A DNA stretch of 64,000 nt from Scolanthus callimorphus (GCA_033964015.1 CM066912.1:11257399-11321398); one strand, 5' to 3'; shown: positions 20,476-32,014, numbered from the stretch's first letter. A program made the numbers and translations. Notes: a model not told the origin generated them from the sequence alone.

Positions 20476-21959
20476 TTTTCCATTTTTTTTTTTTTTTTTT
20501 TTTGGCTACGTGAACAAGGAAAGGAGTCTACAAAAAAAAGAAAAAGACAAATTAGTACAAAATAGAACAATTCGATTTCTTATCATTTTTATTCACAAAA
20601 AATGATAAATTAAATAACAAGTATCTGAGAGGTTCCGTGAGAGAACACCAAGAGAAAGATCCTGATCTACGTCCTCCCTTAAATACCCAATGGAATACCC
20701 TAGACAATTACATACCGTCGAGAGAATATTTTTTCGCTAATTTGCAAACCGCGAAAAAATTCATTTTCCACGATAAGAGGAAAAACTTATTATAGATAAG
20801 CTTTTATTCATTTTGTTTCTTTTATTATTATTTGTCTGATCATTATCGTAAAGCGCCTAGAACAGAATTGTATAAACGCTATAAAAGCTCATTTATTATT
20901 ATGATATTATCTCGAAAACAGCTTCGGCTAAAGCGATGTGGTGCCCTGGAGCCTAACCTGTCGACTACTTTTCTCGCGGGTTGCTATAACCATGGAGTTA
21001 TTATGCGGGATAATAATAACTACACGGAGAGTGTCACGTGACCTTTCGCAAAAACACGTGAGTGTGAGCTCACTTCAAACATTAATTCTACAAACAAAAC
21101 ATTAACTTCACACAGGTTTTATTTTATATTTACTAAGGTAAATGGTTGACTAACGCTTTGACGGTTTTCAAATAAATGAAAACGTGGCCGCTTGTTTGCT
21201 TTTACCCAGCGTTTTAGGGCTATTTTTCCGACTTTACAAAATAGTGAAAATTGCATAAATATTGCGAGATATTACGGAAAAAGTAAAGCAGCTATAAATA
21301 TTTTATACATACCTCGATAAAGCGCGAGGGTTATCCTATTTCTTGGTGCAGTATGATACCCGAGCTGAATGTTTTGCGGAAATGCGAGCGCGTTCAATTT
21401 TCGTCATTTTTCGGTCGGATTTAGAGCATTTTTTCCCAAAATTTTCAATCTTGCGTAATTTTATCAGAATTTAATATTTCGACAAATCGTTCAGCCAGTA
21501 TTCAAAGTTCAATGATGTCAATATGTGAGCGAAATTTGAGCGGAATCGGTGAGGGGCCATCGTGATAATTGTTCACGAAAGTGAATTTCGCCAATCAGCA
21601 AACACGGGATTGTCTCGTAGACTATTCGCCACTATTCACTTCGCCTTCGGAGAATAATTATTCCGTTTACATGACACTCGATGTACATATTTCTTTTATT
21701 TAGCTGTTGCCTGAGGCGGGAAATCCTCACAGAGCGAGGCTCCAATTACGATGTTTATTATATTCCCATTGATATGTTGATTTCTGCTCCGCACGGGATC
21801 ATCACCTTATTGTGATGGTTTGCGAAGACTTTTAACAACCGATTCTGGGTGAGGTAGGGTCTTTAGGAATAAGATATATGACGCGACACACTGAGGCCAA
21901 TGATCGGAAGCTGTGAGGCCGAATGAACTTCTGACTCCCAGGAAGACCATTAGAATAGG
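20476..21959. other. Spacer with a LINE 3' tail
   Basis: A 19-23 nt T run lies at about 20488. The piece at 20842-20910 (gtaaagcgcctagaacagaa ... ctataaaagctcatttattatt) matches the common 3' end of L2/CR1-type LINEs. A CACGTG is near 21034 and another near 21055. No gene seen. Confidence 0.45.
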
Positions 21960-22375
21960 GAATTGGAATGTCAGGACTGTACGAAGCAGCCACTGCGAGA
22001 TAGCGTTTGGAGAATCTAGGATCTCCTGGGAAGATTTGGATAATCCTGGTCAAATTTGAGATTTCCTAGGAGTCAAGGCGTGAATTTTCACGGTATTTTT
22101 GGATCCTGGATACTCCTAGGAACTCCAAGATTCTAGCATGCCCTTAGATTGGTTATATACTCCTAGGAACTCCAAGATTCTAGCATGCCCTTAGATTGGT
22201 TAGGATATCTTAGGAAATCCCGGGAGAATTATCCAGGTTCTCCTAATTTCTCCAACATATATGTATCCAGGAATGGCTCCCAGATACTCCCAGACTTTTG
22301 GAGACTTCGGCAAACTCCAGGAGAATCTTGGAAAGTTTCCCACATTCTGTTAGATTCTCCCACTTTTTAGAAGTA
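21960..22375. repeat. TCCTAGGA-rich imperfect inverted repeat with a 50-bp duplication
   Basis: The segment tactcctaggaactccaaga ... cccttagattggtta is tandemly duplicated at about 22109-22156 and 22157-22202. The flanks 21985-22060 and 22215-22300 are imperfect reverse complements rich in TCCTAGGA, TCCCAGG and TCCGGGA-like blocks. Probably a decayed foldback element. Confidence 0.55.
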
Positions 22376-23170
22376 CCTCCACCATTTTAACCGGGGCAAC
22401 GATGTGAAATGCATGTGAAATTGACATGTGGAAAAATAAGTTTATTTCACGTCTGCTGACGTCTGTTGTGAAATATTAGTAAAACAACGCGAGAAACAAC
22501 TAAGGAATTTCGTAGCAAAAATATATAGGCTTGTGATCGATTTTTTGGCCAAACATTGAAGGCATTATTCATCAACATTTTACTGGAAAGAATATTCTAA
22601 AGCTCTACAAATTTGCGATCTTTAAAATCAATAGCACGGCGTGTACAGATTACTCGATTTGCGTCGCAGCGTGAACCGCAGTGACCCGGTGTTTATAATT
22701 CAAGAAAACACAACAAGTATTATAAGTAAAGGTTAATTTTCTCGTTGTTTAACAGAAGACTGAACGTAAGTGTTGAGTAACCGAGTAACCCCTAACTTGG
22801 AAAAGGTTTAAGATCGACCGTTTGTGCCGCTGGGGCTTTTCCCGGTTTTTCATTGTACTTTGTTTTCGCCTGTTGTAGCTTTCATGTAGATTTTTCCCGT
22901 AGCGAACGACATTCCAGCGTGTTGTAGTTTTTGCGGCCATAGAATGCGCATTTATTTGACTCTCAAAGCGTAGCAAACAAGGTCACGCAATGAACAATAC
23001 CAAAACATAGAATTTCATTTTTCGCACCATAGTGGTATATTTCATTTCAGATGTCTGATAACATTCAGTAGAAACATTCTGTTTATCTCAAAATATATAT
23101 GACCAGATGCAACGTCTTTACAGCTTTGCTTCTTAAGCGCGACAGCGTACTGTGTGGAGAATTCACTGAG
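22376..23170. other. Spacer containing a paralogous segment
   Basis: The minus strand of about 22749-22930 encodes RWNVVRYGKNLHESYNRRKQ, and the plus strand of about 25478-25550 encodes the similar CWNVPRFRENRHESYNRQKQ. Both are also alike at DNA level. They could be exons of an unknown duplicated gene or copies of a repeat. Otherwise nothing recognised. Confidence 0.35.
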
Positions 23171-23210
23171 CCGTAGAATGAGTGTAGGTTTTGGTCGAGT
23201 GTCGAGGTAG

Positions 23211-23550
23211 TTCTTTTTCAAGAACTATCCCCGTCTGGAACTCTCTGCCACAGCAAATCATAGACCTCAGCACTGCTAATGAATTTAAGATAGCCGCCAC
23301 TGGCGAGCTGGCCCGGCAATGATCTAGTTATCATGCTACCCATGTACATGTCGTTATTGTCGTGCTTGTCTCTCGTTGTCTTTATTGCTACGTTTATTTA
23401 TTTATTGTTTCCTTTGCTTTATTTATTTATTTATTTATTTTATTTTATTTTATTCAAGGCGTAGTATGTGCATGGGTGGTTGGTACGCTGTACCTCATTG
23501 CCGGATTACCTCGCTAGTGGCAATTACTATATTTAAAGGTAAAGGTTAAA
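23211..23550 (+). pseudogene. LINE 3' end (RT C-terminus) inside the foldback element
   Basis: From 23212 a 36-codon frame reads SFSRTIPVWNSLPQQIIDLS, ending ELARQ with TGA at 23320-23322. The RT.PVWNSLP..... pattern is the usual C-terminus of jockey/CR1-type LINE ORF2. The 3' untranslated part contains TTTATTTA runs and ends in a short aaaggtaaaggttaaaggta tail. A severely 5'-truncated insertion that splits the left TIR after about 30 bp. Confidence 0.75.
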
Positions 23551-24750
23551 GGTAAGACGTCGAGGGTCGAGGGTAAAATGTCGAGGGTCGAGGGTAAAAT
23601 GTCGAGGGTCGAGGGTAAAATGTCGAGGGTCCATTTTTTTTTCTTTTTCTCAGGGTCGATTTCTTTTTTAAATGCAAATTCTCGGTTTTCCCCGCTTTAT
23701 TCGCTCACATGCCCGCATGTTGGTGAAAGCGTTCTTGCAGATGTTTCTTCAGACTTGCCGCTACAAGTTTTCTTATCGCAGACATTTGTCAATCAAACCT
23801 TTTGCTTCGCTAATTAGACTGCACGTGAAGGGAAGCAAAATCTTCTGTTTAACCGTGGAAATCTCTAAAGTTAAACAGCAAATTCGGAGTGTAGGTTTTG
23901 GTCGAGGGTCGAGTGTCGAGGGTAAGACGTCGAGGGTCGAGGGTAAAATGTCGAGGGTCGAGGGTAAAATGTCGAGGGTCGAGGGTAAAATGTCGAGTGT
24001 CGAGGGTAAATTGTCGAGGGTAAAATGTCGAGGGTCTATTTTTTTTTTCTCAGGGCCTAATTCTTTTTTAAAAGCAAATTCTCGGTTTTCCCCGCTTATT
24101 CGCTCACATGCCCGCATGTTGGTAAAAGCGTCCTTGCAGATGCTTCTTCAGACTTGCCGCTACAAGTTTTCTTATCGCAGACGTGTTAATCAAACCTTTT
24201 GCTTCGCTAATTAGGCTGCACGTGAAGGGAAGAAAAATCTTCTGTTTAAACAGCAAAATTCGAAGCAAACTTGCCGAGTCTGAGTATTTTGGGCAAGAAA
24301 AGATATTAATGTTTTGCTTTTATTCAATCTTTCTTCGGGAAAACCAAGATTTCCGCGGCATTTTCACAACCTATTTCTAGCGCTCACTTCACCAGAGTCC
24401 TTCGTGAAAGATCGCAAATGATATTCGACCTAACTTCATTTCGCCTCGTTTTATTGTGCTACCTATCCCTGAGTCTCCTAAAGTTGGCTGTAGTATAATG
24501 ACTAGTATGGAAGCAAGACTAGTAAGTGCTGGGTATAAAATCACGTCGGCGATTGCTTTTCTGCGCTGGCAGCATATCGCAATGGGACTACCAACACTCC
24601 AGTTCATTGCCAGTTGAAGAACGCCGTGTTCAAAATCTTCGAAAAACACCAGTTCGCTGAACGTAGAGTGGACTTCCTTTGGTTTGATATTATCTCAGAC
24701 CAAAATATTTTATTGTTGTTCTCATTTGTATTCTCCTTTTTGAGCAAGAT

Positions 24751-25270
24751 CCGATAGCTTACACGCTCGGTTATACGCTCTGTCGAGGAAATCTTTCTGA
24801 GAACGCCTGGGGAAAAAGCACAGCAAATCTGCCACGCACAGTTTTAGGGAATTTGATTTTGAAAAAGATTGCCCGAAATTTACGCCTGGAGTTTTCGGAA
24901 AACCTTTTGTTTTATCCCGCTCCGCGAAGGTCGAAAAGGTGGGAAAATTCTCAGCACAACTGTGTCGGAGTCTATCCACGCATCAGTCAGGAAAACCAAA
25001 AATTTGCATTCCGATAGCTTACACGCTCGGTTATACGCTCTGTCGAGGAAATCTTTCTGAGAACGCCTGGGGAAAAAGCACAGCAAATCTGCCACGCACA
25101 GTTTTAGGGAATTTGATTTTGAAAAAGATTGCCCGAAATTTACGCCTGGAGTTTTCAGAAAACCTTTTGTTTTATCCCGCTCCGCGAAGGTCGAAAAGGT
25201 GGGAAAATTCTCAGCACAACTGTGTCGGAGTCTATCCACGCATCAGTCAGGAAAACCAAAAATTTGCATT
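24751..25270. repeat. 260-bp tandem duplication
   Basis: 24751-25010 and 25011-25270 are nearly identical (tcgg versus tcag is one difference). Copy B of the element has a single version, so the duplication arose in this copy and is recent. Confidence 0.85.
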
Positions 25271-25459
25271 CTTTAAAAAATATTTCAACATGTATCACGG
25301 GAAAAATTATTTCATTTATTTGCAGAAAAAAATTGGACCCTCGACATTTTACCCTCGACCCTCGCCATTTTACCCTCGACCCTCGCCATTTTACCCTCGA
25401 CCCTCGACGTCTTACCCTCGACACTCGACCCTCGACCAAAACCTACACTCCCGTAGAAG

Positions 25460-26955
25460 CAGTGGTCTATTCCCATGTTGGAATGTGCCTCGCTTTAGGG
25501 AAAACCGACATGAAAGCTATAACAGGCAAAAACAAGTACAATGACAAAAACCGGGTCAAGCAAACCGAAAGAGTAATGAAGTTTGGATTTTTTTCTCGGT
25601 GCCTTAAAATACTTCAATGAACTCAAGTCTTTGGTGTTATCTTTGGTATATATTCAATAATAATTTACGGAAGTTGCAAAATAATTAACATATGGGATTT
25701 TTGTCAGGTGAGAAAAACGCAAGATTTAGAATTCTGGCTAAAATTTCTCAACTTTTGCAGTTTACTTGTCGATACTTGAACACATGCCAAACAAAATCGA
25801 AAGGATTCAAAGAAGGGAAATTTGGCTGACATATTGCATTGGGTTTGTAGATAATTCGGGCGGCAAGGATCTTCTAATTACGCAAATATCAGCCATTTTT
25901 TTACAGGAAACCTTCGCGGCATAATAATTTTGACATTTTGGAGCCTTAAAAGTCCTCTCGAATAACATAAAATCGGCCCAATGAATTCTATCCAAACTTG
26001 CTGGGAGTACTGTCTGCTACTCAGGGATTAGTGCGAGGGGTGTCATTTTAAAAGTTTAGGTCGAGCAACGCTTCTACTGGCCCCTAATAATAAACAAGGG
26101 CGTGGTTATTACGTTGCTATAGCAACTCCGATCACAACAAATACACATTACAATAAAGTTCAAACCCTCCAGGGTAAACGTGTGAAAGCTTAGACCGGTA
26201 CAAGTTTGTGTACTTGAACGGCAGGTAAACAAAGTTTGGTGGTCGAGGGCAGAAAAAATTGTAGGCAGCCTCCTTAACCTGGAAAAAATTGCAACATGGA
26301 ATCCTCCAAATTTTGTGCGGTTAGTTCGAAGAGAGTGCAAATGACTAAAAAATCCTTTCTTTTGACGAATCCCATATTCATTCTTGTATTTCCCGCGCGT
26401 AGGTGTTCCAATGTTGCGGTGGAAGAAGTAAAAGTTCACAGCTGTTCATGGCCGTTAACTCATCGCTCAGAAATTAGTTGTTACAACAGCCACTTTCATT
26501 TCATAGTGACTCTATACGTTCTCCCAGTTTCTGTGTTTTCATTAAGGGCCGCCGAAAACAAAAGCCGCCCTTAGCATCGCCGGTAAAACCAAATTTTAAC
26601 CAACTTCCCCTTGATTTGACAACGGGTCCTTTGACAATTCGCATCAATAATTTTCCCGTGTTGCAATTTTTTCCAACGAAAACATTACTACAGTTTATCT
26701 GTTCACAAAAACTAAACTAATGCACATCAAAGAAAGGAATAGAATAAGGGTCCTCAACTTTTATAATTCCTTGACTCTTTCACAAAGTTTATGATATGTT
26801 GAACTGCACATGTATAAGCTGGCTCTGACTCCGTACACCAACAAGAGCAGGCGCGATAACTCTAGAACTATTGTTGTGCCTCCAACTGTTTCCCTCAAGC
26901 TCACGTGACGTCAGCTGCAACAATTGCTGTCCTCCGTTATAAAGCAACGTAACGA
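25460..26955. other. Spacer, no gene recognised
   Basis: It starts with the segment paralogous to 22749-22930. Short overlapping frames on both strands at 26074-26720 have no recognised domain. A CACGTGACGTCA composite (E-box plus CRE) lies at about 26901-26912, just before an unassigned frame at 26956 and a possible promoter for it. Confidence 0.35.
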
Positions 26956-27210
26956 ATGTCGATCCTTCCGTCCATCTTTATATTAACAGACCCACTCTTA
27001 TTGTTTTTAGGGAAGTCTTTTGCAATTTCTCACGCTGCACAAGATCCATTGGAAAGTGTTGATTTAATTGACTCAGTCATCAGTAAAGCGACGTCCTCCG
27101 GTTTAGTCAAAGCCATCTGCAATAGCAACAAGGGATTCATCCTCTCCCCCGAAGTGTTTGACATCATAGAAAAACTGATGAAATCAGACCGGGACAATGC
27201 TAGCGGTGAC
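26956..27210 (+). other. Unassigned reading frame running into a minisatellite
   Basis: A frame opens with MSILPSIFILTDPLLLFLGK and continues SVDLIDSVISKATSSGLVKA and FILSPEVFDIIEKLMKSD before entering the 69-bp repeat at 27211. The residues between 27030 and 27210 have a plausible protein composition, and ttattgtttttag just before ggaagtc (about 27011) could be a splice acceptor, so this may be an exon remnant. No family recognised. The repeat then continues it for about one and a half units before a stop. Confidence 0.3.
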
Positions 27211-28000
27211 GTGCTTGCCTCGTTCTTTAATATTCACGAATCTCACTGGCGACTGCGGACTGCGGTGACACTTAATTCAGTGCTTATCTCGTTCTTTAAT
27301 ATTCATGAATCTCACTGACGACTGCGGACTGCGGTGACACTTAGTTCAGTGCTTGCCTCGTTCTTTAATATTCATGAATCTCACTGGCGACTGCGGACTG
27401 CGGACTGCGGACTGCGGACTGCGGACTGCGGTGACACTTAGTTCAGTGCTTGCCTCGTTCTTTAATATTCATGAATCTCACTGACGATTGCGGACTACGG
27501 TGACACTTAGTTCAGTGCTTGCCTCGTTCTTTAATATTCATGAATCTCACTGACGACTGCGGACTGCGGTGACACTTAGTTCAGTGCTTGCCTCGTTCTT
27601 TAATATTCATGCAACTCACTGGCGACTGCGGACTGCGGTGACACTTAGTTCAGTGCTTGCCTCGTTCTTTTAATATTCATGAATCTCACTGGCGACTGCG
27701 GACTGCGGACTGCGGTGACAGTTCCGTGCTTGCCTCGTTCTTTAATATTCATGAATCTCACTGACGACTGCGGACTGCGGTGACACTTAGTTCAGTGCTT
27801 GCCTCGTTCTTTAATATTCATGCAACTCACTGGCGACTGCGGACTGCGGTGACACTTAGTTCAGTGCTTGCCTCGTTCTTTTAATATTCATGAATCTCAC
27901 TGGCGACTGCGGACTGCGGACTGCGGTGACAGTTCCGTGCTTGCCTCGTTCTTTAATATTCATGAATCTCACTGACGACTGCGGACTGCGGTGACACTTA
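27211..28000. repeat. 69-bp minisatellite with nested 7-bp expansions
   Basis: About eleven units start gtgcttgcctcgttctttaa (27211, 27280, 27349, 27446 and so on). The unit is 69 bp (23 codons) and ends actgcggtgacacttagttc. Within it gactgcg repeats vary in number and lengthen some units by multiples of 7 bp, most at 27390-27430. A degenerate gactgcggaccacggaccgc tail follows to about 28110. Confidence 0.9.
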
Positions 28001-28419
28001 ATGACTGCGGGACTGCGGACCACGGACCGCGGTGACATTGCCTTTGCGGTTTCTCTCATTCTTTGAATATTAACTAATTCGACTGCGGACCATGGACCGC
28101 CAAAATTTAGTAGGAAGGCTAGAAATGGGCCGTGTATTCTGCAGTTGCTCCATCATTTGTGTCGCTGTCTTCGGAGATAAGTCGCTCGGCGTTACTTATG
28201 TCCTGCGTACAGTGACCACGAAAGGCTCCCCTGACTGATCTTAGCTTTGTCAGCTCTTTAGACATAAGTCTTAAGGCCGGGTTTCGGCACCAGTGTCGTG
28301 GATTTAGGAAATGATCAGATCGATTGGATTTGAGAGTAGAGCGGATACAGTTATTGGATGAATTAGGGTTTATGACGTACATAATGTGTTGTAATTATTG
28401 TGATTGTTATATTTCCGAC
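28001..28419. other. Spacer, no gene seen
   Basis: Degenerate minisatellite flank, then unassigned sequence. A minus-strand frame at 28119-28382 has no recognised domain. Confidence 0.35.
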
Positions 28420-28776
28420 AAGATCCAATGTCAAGTCTGACCTGCTCTACGGTGCAGAGACCGTAGAGTTACCAACGTGGAGTTGGAAGCGGACAGGCGA
28501 GGAGACAACAGAAGTACAGATAAGAAGGAGGAAATGGGGTGGCTAGGCCATACTCTGCGAAAGCCATCAACTAATATCACAAGACAGGCTCTTCGCTGGA
28601 ACACCCAGGGGAAGATAAAACGAGGACGGGCGAGAACCAGTTGGAGGAGGGATCTGGAGTATGAGGTGCAGGGACTAGGGTTGAGTTGGACGGAGCTCGG
28701 AAGGAGGGCCCAGAATCGGGTGCGACGGAGGAAACTCATCGATGGCCTATGCTCCGCAGGGAACGAAGGGCCTAAG
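28420..28776 (+). pseudogene. LINE reverse transcriptase C-terminal fragment
   Basis: A first block reads SDLLYGAETVELPTWSW. After a frameshift the frame 28477-28776 reads EEMGWLGHTLRKPSTNITRQ, ALRWNTQGKIKRGRARTSWR and RDLEYEVQGLGLSWTELG. The LYG.E and WLGH..R....I...AL.W...GKRKRGR..TWRR motifs are the standard C-terminus of a common animal LINE group (endonuclease-RT type). The polymerase domain is absent. Confidence 0.85.
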
Positions 28777-28879
28777 TAAGTATATGTTGGTTTCTGTACA
28801 AATTTCCTGAACAATAAAATGGCGCCTGAGCGTTTTGGGGATCAAAACGCTACACTGAATCCTTAGTGACAGAACAATT

Positions 28880-29315
28880 GAAATCACACGAGTGGGTATT
28901 ATTGGTTTCGGCCTTAAATTCCCATCCTTGGGTTTTCCGATTCCCATGGATGTGTTTTTTCTTATTCTCAGCAATGGGAAATGATTTCCCATTCACGAAC
29001 CTCTCTGTCCAACGCCATTTGTACCATTCCCATGCATGGGTTTTGTTTCATTCATTCCCATCGATGGGAAGACGACAATTACCAGGGATGGGATTTGAAT
29101 TCCCAATGTTCGGTAAGTAACAAAATTAAATCCAATCCATGGGTATAATATTCGATGGTTTTTCCAATTCCCAACCAATTGTGAAACTCATAAATTCCCA
29201 CACGTGTGATTATTTTCCCATCAATGGGATTGCTCTTCGGCATGGCAAATCGCAAGGCCACTCCATGGTATTCCCAGCCGTGGTAATTGATGAAATTCCA
29301 ATTCACGGAAAAACA
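28880..29315. repeat. TTCCCAT/ATGGGAA-dense segment
   Basis: Over about 430 bp, TTCCCA or TGGGAA half-sites occur every 20-40 bp, many arranged as palindromes such as attcccatgcatgggt, ttcccatcgatgggaag and ttcccatcaatgggatt. The central bases differ while the half-sites are kept. There is no simple period, which distinguishes it from the minisatellites. The TTCCCATG motif also dominates the repeat at 11671, 12843 and 58170. The foldback element copy B is inserted in this segment at gttcccaag. Confidence 0.7.
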
Positions 29316-30624
29316 GTTCCCAAGGAGTGTAGGTTTTGGTCGAGGGTCGAGTGTCGAGGGTAAGACGTCGAGGGTCGAGGGTAAAATCTCGAGGGTCGAG
29401 GGTAAAATGTCGAGGGTCGAGGGTAAAATGTCGAGGGTCGAGGGTAAAATGTCCATTTTTTTTTTCTTTTTCTCAGGGTCGATTTCTTTTTTAAATGCAA
29501 ATTCTCGGTTTTCCCCGCTTTATTCGCTCACATGCCCGCATGTTGGTGAAAGCGTTCTTGCAAATGTTTCTTCAGACTTGCCGCTACAAGTTTTCTTATC
29601 GCAGACATTTGTCAATCAAACCTTTTGCTTCGCTAATTAGACTGCACGTGAAGGGAAGCAAAATCTTCTGTTTAACCGTGGAAATCTCTAAAGTTAAACA
29701 GCAAAATTCGAAGCAAACTTGCCGAGTCTGAGTATTTTGGGCAAGAAAAGATTTTAATGTTTTGCTTTGATTCAATCTTCGGGAAAACCAAGATTTCCGC
29801 GGCATTTTCACAACCTATTTCTAGCGCTCACTTCACTAGAGTGCTTCGTGAAAGATCGCAAATGATATTCGACCTAACTTCATTTCGCTTCGTTTTATTG
29901 TGCAACCTATCCCTGAGTCTCCTAAAGTTAGCTGTAGTATAATGAGTAGCATGGAAGCAAAACTAGTAAGTGCTGGGTATAAAATCACGTCGGCGATTGC
30001 TTTTTCTGCGCTGGCAGCATATCGCAATCGACTACCAACACTCCAGTTCATTGCCAGTTGAAGAACGCCGTGCTCAAAATCTTCGAAAAACACCAGTTCG
30101 ATGAACGTAGAGTGGACTTCCTTTGGTTTGATATTATCTCAGACCAAAAGATTTTCTTGTTGTTAATTCTCATTTGTGTTCTCCTGTTTGAGCAAGATCC
30201 GCGTGCTTACACGCTCGGTACGAGCGTGGTGAGGAAACCTTTCTGAGAACTCCTGGCGAAAAAGCACAACAAATCTGCCACAGTTTTAGGGAATTTGATT
30301 TTGAAAAAGATTGCCCGAAATTTACGCCTGGAGTTTTCGGAAAACATTTTGTTTTATCCCGCTCCGCGAAGGTATCGAAAAAGGTGGGAAAATTCTCAGC
30401 ACAACTGTGTCGGAGTCTATCCGCGTATCAGTCAGGAAAACCCAAATTTGCATTCTTTAAAAAATATTTCAACATGTATCACGGGAAAAAATTATTTCAT
30501 TTATTTGCAGAAAAAAAATTGGACCCTCGACATTTTACCCTCGACCCTCGACATTTTACCCTCGACCCTCGACGTCTTACCCTCGACACTCGACCCTCGA
30601 CCAAAACCTACACTCGTTCCCAAG
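29316..30624. mobile_element. Foldback-like element with minisatellite TIRs, copy B (compact)
   Basis: The element is 29325-30615 (1291 bp), flanked by an exact 9-bp duplication gttcccaag at 29316-29324 and 30616-30624. The ends are gagtgtaggttttggtcgag and its reverse complement. The left TIR is about 130 bp of tcgagggtcgagggtaaaat repeats and the right TIR about 85 bp of the complement. The 1.05-kb interior has no long frame and no transposase, so it is non-autonomous. It is the reference structure for interpreting copy A. Confidence 0.92.
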
Positions 30625-30984
30625 ATTAAATTTCTGCAGAAATTTCCTGTGAGAATGAGTATGTATAGCTTAGGACATTAGTAGAAACATGACAGTACAT
30701 CTGGCTATGTCTGGAACATATGCATCTGAACACCAACTTGGTTATTGTGGATCTTATAAGATCGTGAGACAACTGGCGCCTGTGTTCAAGGGTGCTCCAA
30801 TAAATAGGCTTTTAAGTAATTAAAATTATTTTATAGCGATTAAAGACTTACATGGGCAGTTAAGCTGTCATTAGCATCTCATCTTCACAATTCATAACTC
30901 ATATTCACATCTGCTGCACGGCTCACAACGTTTTTCATTTGGCCGTGATATATATATCAAACGTACCACTACCTGCTCCCAGCG

Positions 30985-31045
30985 GACTTGAGCGTTGGCT
31001 GGTGAAGGTCAAGGGTCGTGGGTTCGAATCCACTGGAGTCATATG
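30985..31045 (+). repeat. tRNA-derived SINE-like fragment
   Basis: ggtcgtgggttcgaatccac contains a good Pol III B box (GGTTCGAATCC) with a pairing T arm, and an anticodon-like stem ttggc/gtcaa precedes it. The D arm and acceptor stem are not recognisable, so it is not called a functional tRNA. It sits between the two direct repeats at 30847 and 31121. Confidence 0.35.
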
Positions 31046-31457
31046 ATTTTTTCTTTTTAAATTACAAATGAACTAATTCCTGTGACTCATTTCTCTTGAG
31101 GCAGTATTGCCAGAAAAATACTTACATGGGCTGTAAAGCCGCCATTAGCATCTCATCATGACTTTGTAATTCACTATTTCATATTCACAATTACTACACG
31201 GCACACAACTTTACGTTGTACTTCTTATAACGATTGAATATCAGCAGTATGTTTCTTTCTTATTACATTTCTTATTACAATTATATTTTAAGAATCTTTG
31301 GCAATTTGAGGGGAGGGGTAATGAGATCCAAATTGGGTAGGGGTGTTCCGCTGAGGCTCTAGCACCTTCACCCTGCATGTTTTTGACAGACATTTATCAC
31401 TATTGCACGTTTATGAAGAGGTCAAAACAATGGTACTTTTTAGGATGAGAAATGAGT

Positions 31458-32014
31458 ATAAAAACATCTATTAAATGAATATATTTTACTAATGGACATA
31501 ATTATTACGCTCTAGAAATAAATTAATTAATGAAATGAATAAAATCAAATAACTGTTATTTTCTATTTCTGAAACTTTGAACTATTTACATCCTTCTCTT
31601 TTTCGCTTGTTATTAGTGTTTTTTTTTTCACGTTTTTACCCTTCGTCTCTCTCTGCTTCTTTGTCCTCTCACCGCCTGCCTCGACTAGCTATGCTATTTG
31701 CAGGCGGTGTGCTGTCCTTGTAACATTTAAAAAAAGATATAATAAAGTTGAAGTTGAAGTTGAAGGAGACCGATTCTGTCAGGGGAGGTGGTGGGTTGCG
31801 GGACAAATTACCCCTCCCCACCCTCTAGACAGCGTAACAGGTCTGATCAAACAAGCGGTCCTGTTTATTTTTTGTTCGTAGAGGACACAGCCTTTTATTC
31901 TATGTACTATCGCTTATATTATGGTGCCTCAATACTGTGTTACGTTCCCAATAAAAACATCTATTAAATGAATATCTTTTACTAATGGACATAATTATTA
32001 CGCTCTAGAAATAA
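31458..32014. repeat. 64-bp direct repeats around a 430-bp insert
   Basis: aaaacatctattaaatgaat ... attattacgctctagaaat is present at 31458-31521 and 31951-32014 with one or two differences. The intervening sequence includes part of a dispersed family also found at 49556-49699. Either a duplicated flank or terminal repeats of a small unit. Confidence 0.55.

Larger units (their letters stand above)
23171..25459. mobile_element. Foldback-like element with minisatellite TIRs, copy A (rearranged)
   Basis: The outer ends are gagtgtaggttttggtcgag (23180) and ctcgaccaaaacctacactc (25450). They are flanked by ccgtagaat (23171-23179) and ccgtagaag (25451-25459), a 9-bp target duplication with one mismatch. 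The TIRs are arrays of tcgagggtcgagggtaaaatg. Compared with the 1.29-kb copy B it is enlarged by three events: a LINE 3' end in the left TIR, a repeated left end plus body (23553-23886 and 23887-24260), and a 260-bp tandem duplication (24751-25270). The long repetitive frames (MSRVEGK and similar) are by-products. Drosophila Foldback elements have repeat-array TIRs and 9-bp duplications. Confidence 0.85.

Noticed and set aside
23553..24050. Interstitial telomere repeats
   Set aside because: The unit is TCGAGGG plus TAAAATG. It resembles telomeric G-rich repeats only loosely, lacks TTAGGG, and is confined to element termini.
23672..24214. 180-codon frame with SRVEGKM repeats, and the related frames at 23773, 25129, 29079 and 29287
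   Set aside because: These run through the TCGAGGG/TAAAATG terminal array of the foldback elements. The non-repeat parts are not conserved as protein between copies beyond their DNA identity.
24722..25239. Two copies of a frame starting MDRLRHSCAENFPTFSTF
   Set aside because: The repetition comes from the 260-bp tandem duplication in the non-coding interior of foldback copy A. The strand opposite is equally open.
30985..31045. Functional tRNA gene
   Set aside because: T arm and B box are present but the A box, D arm and acceptor stem are missing.
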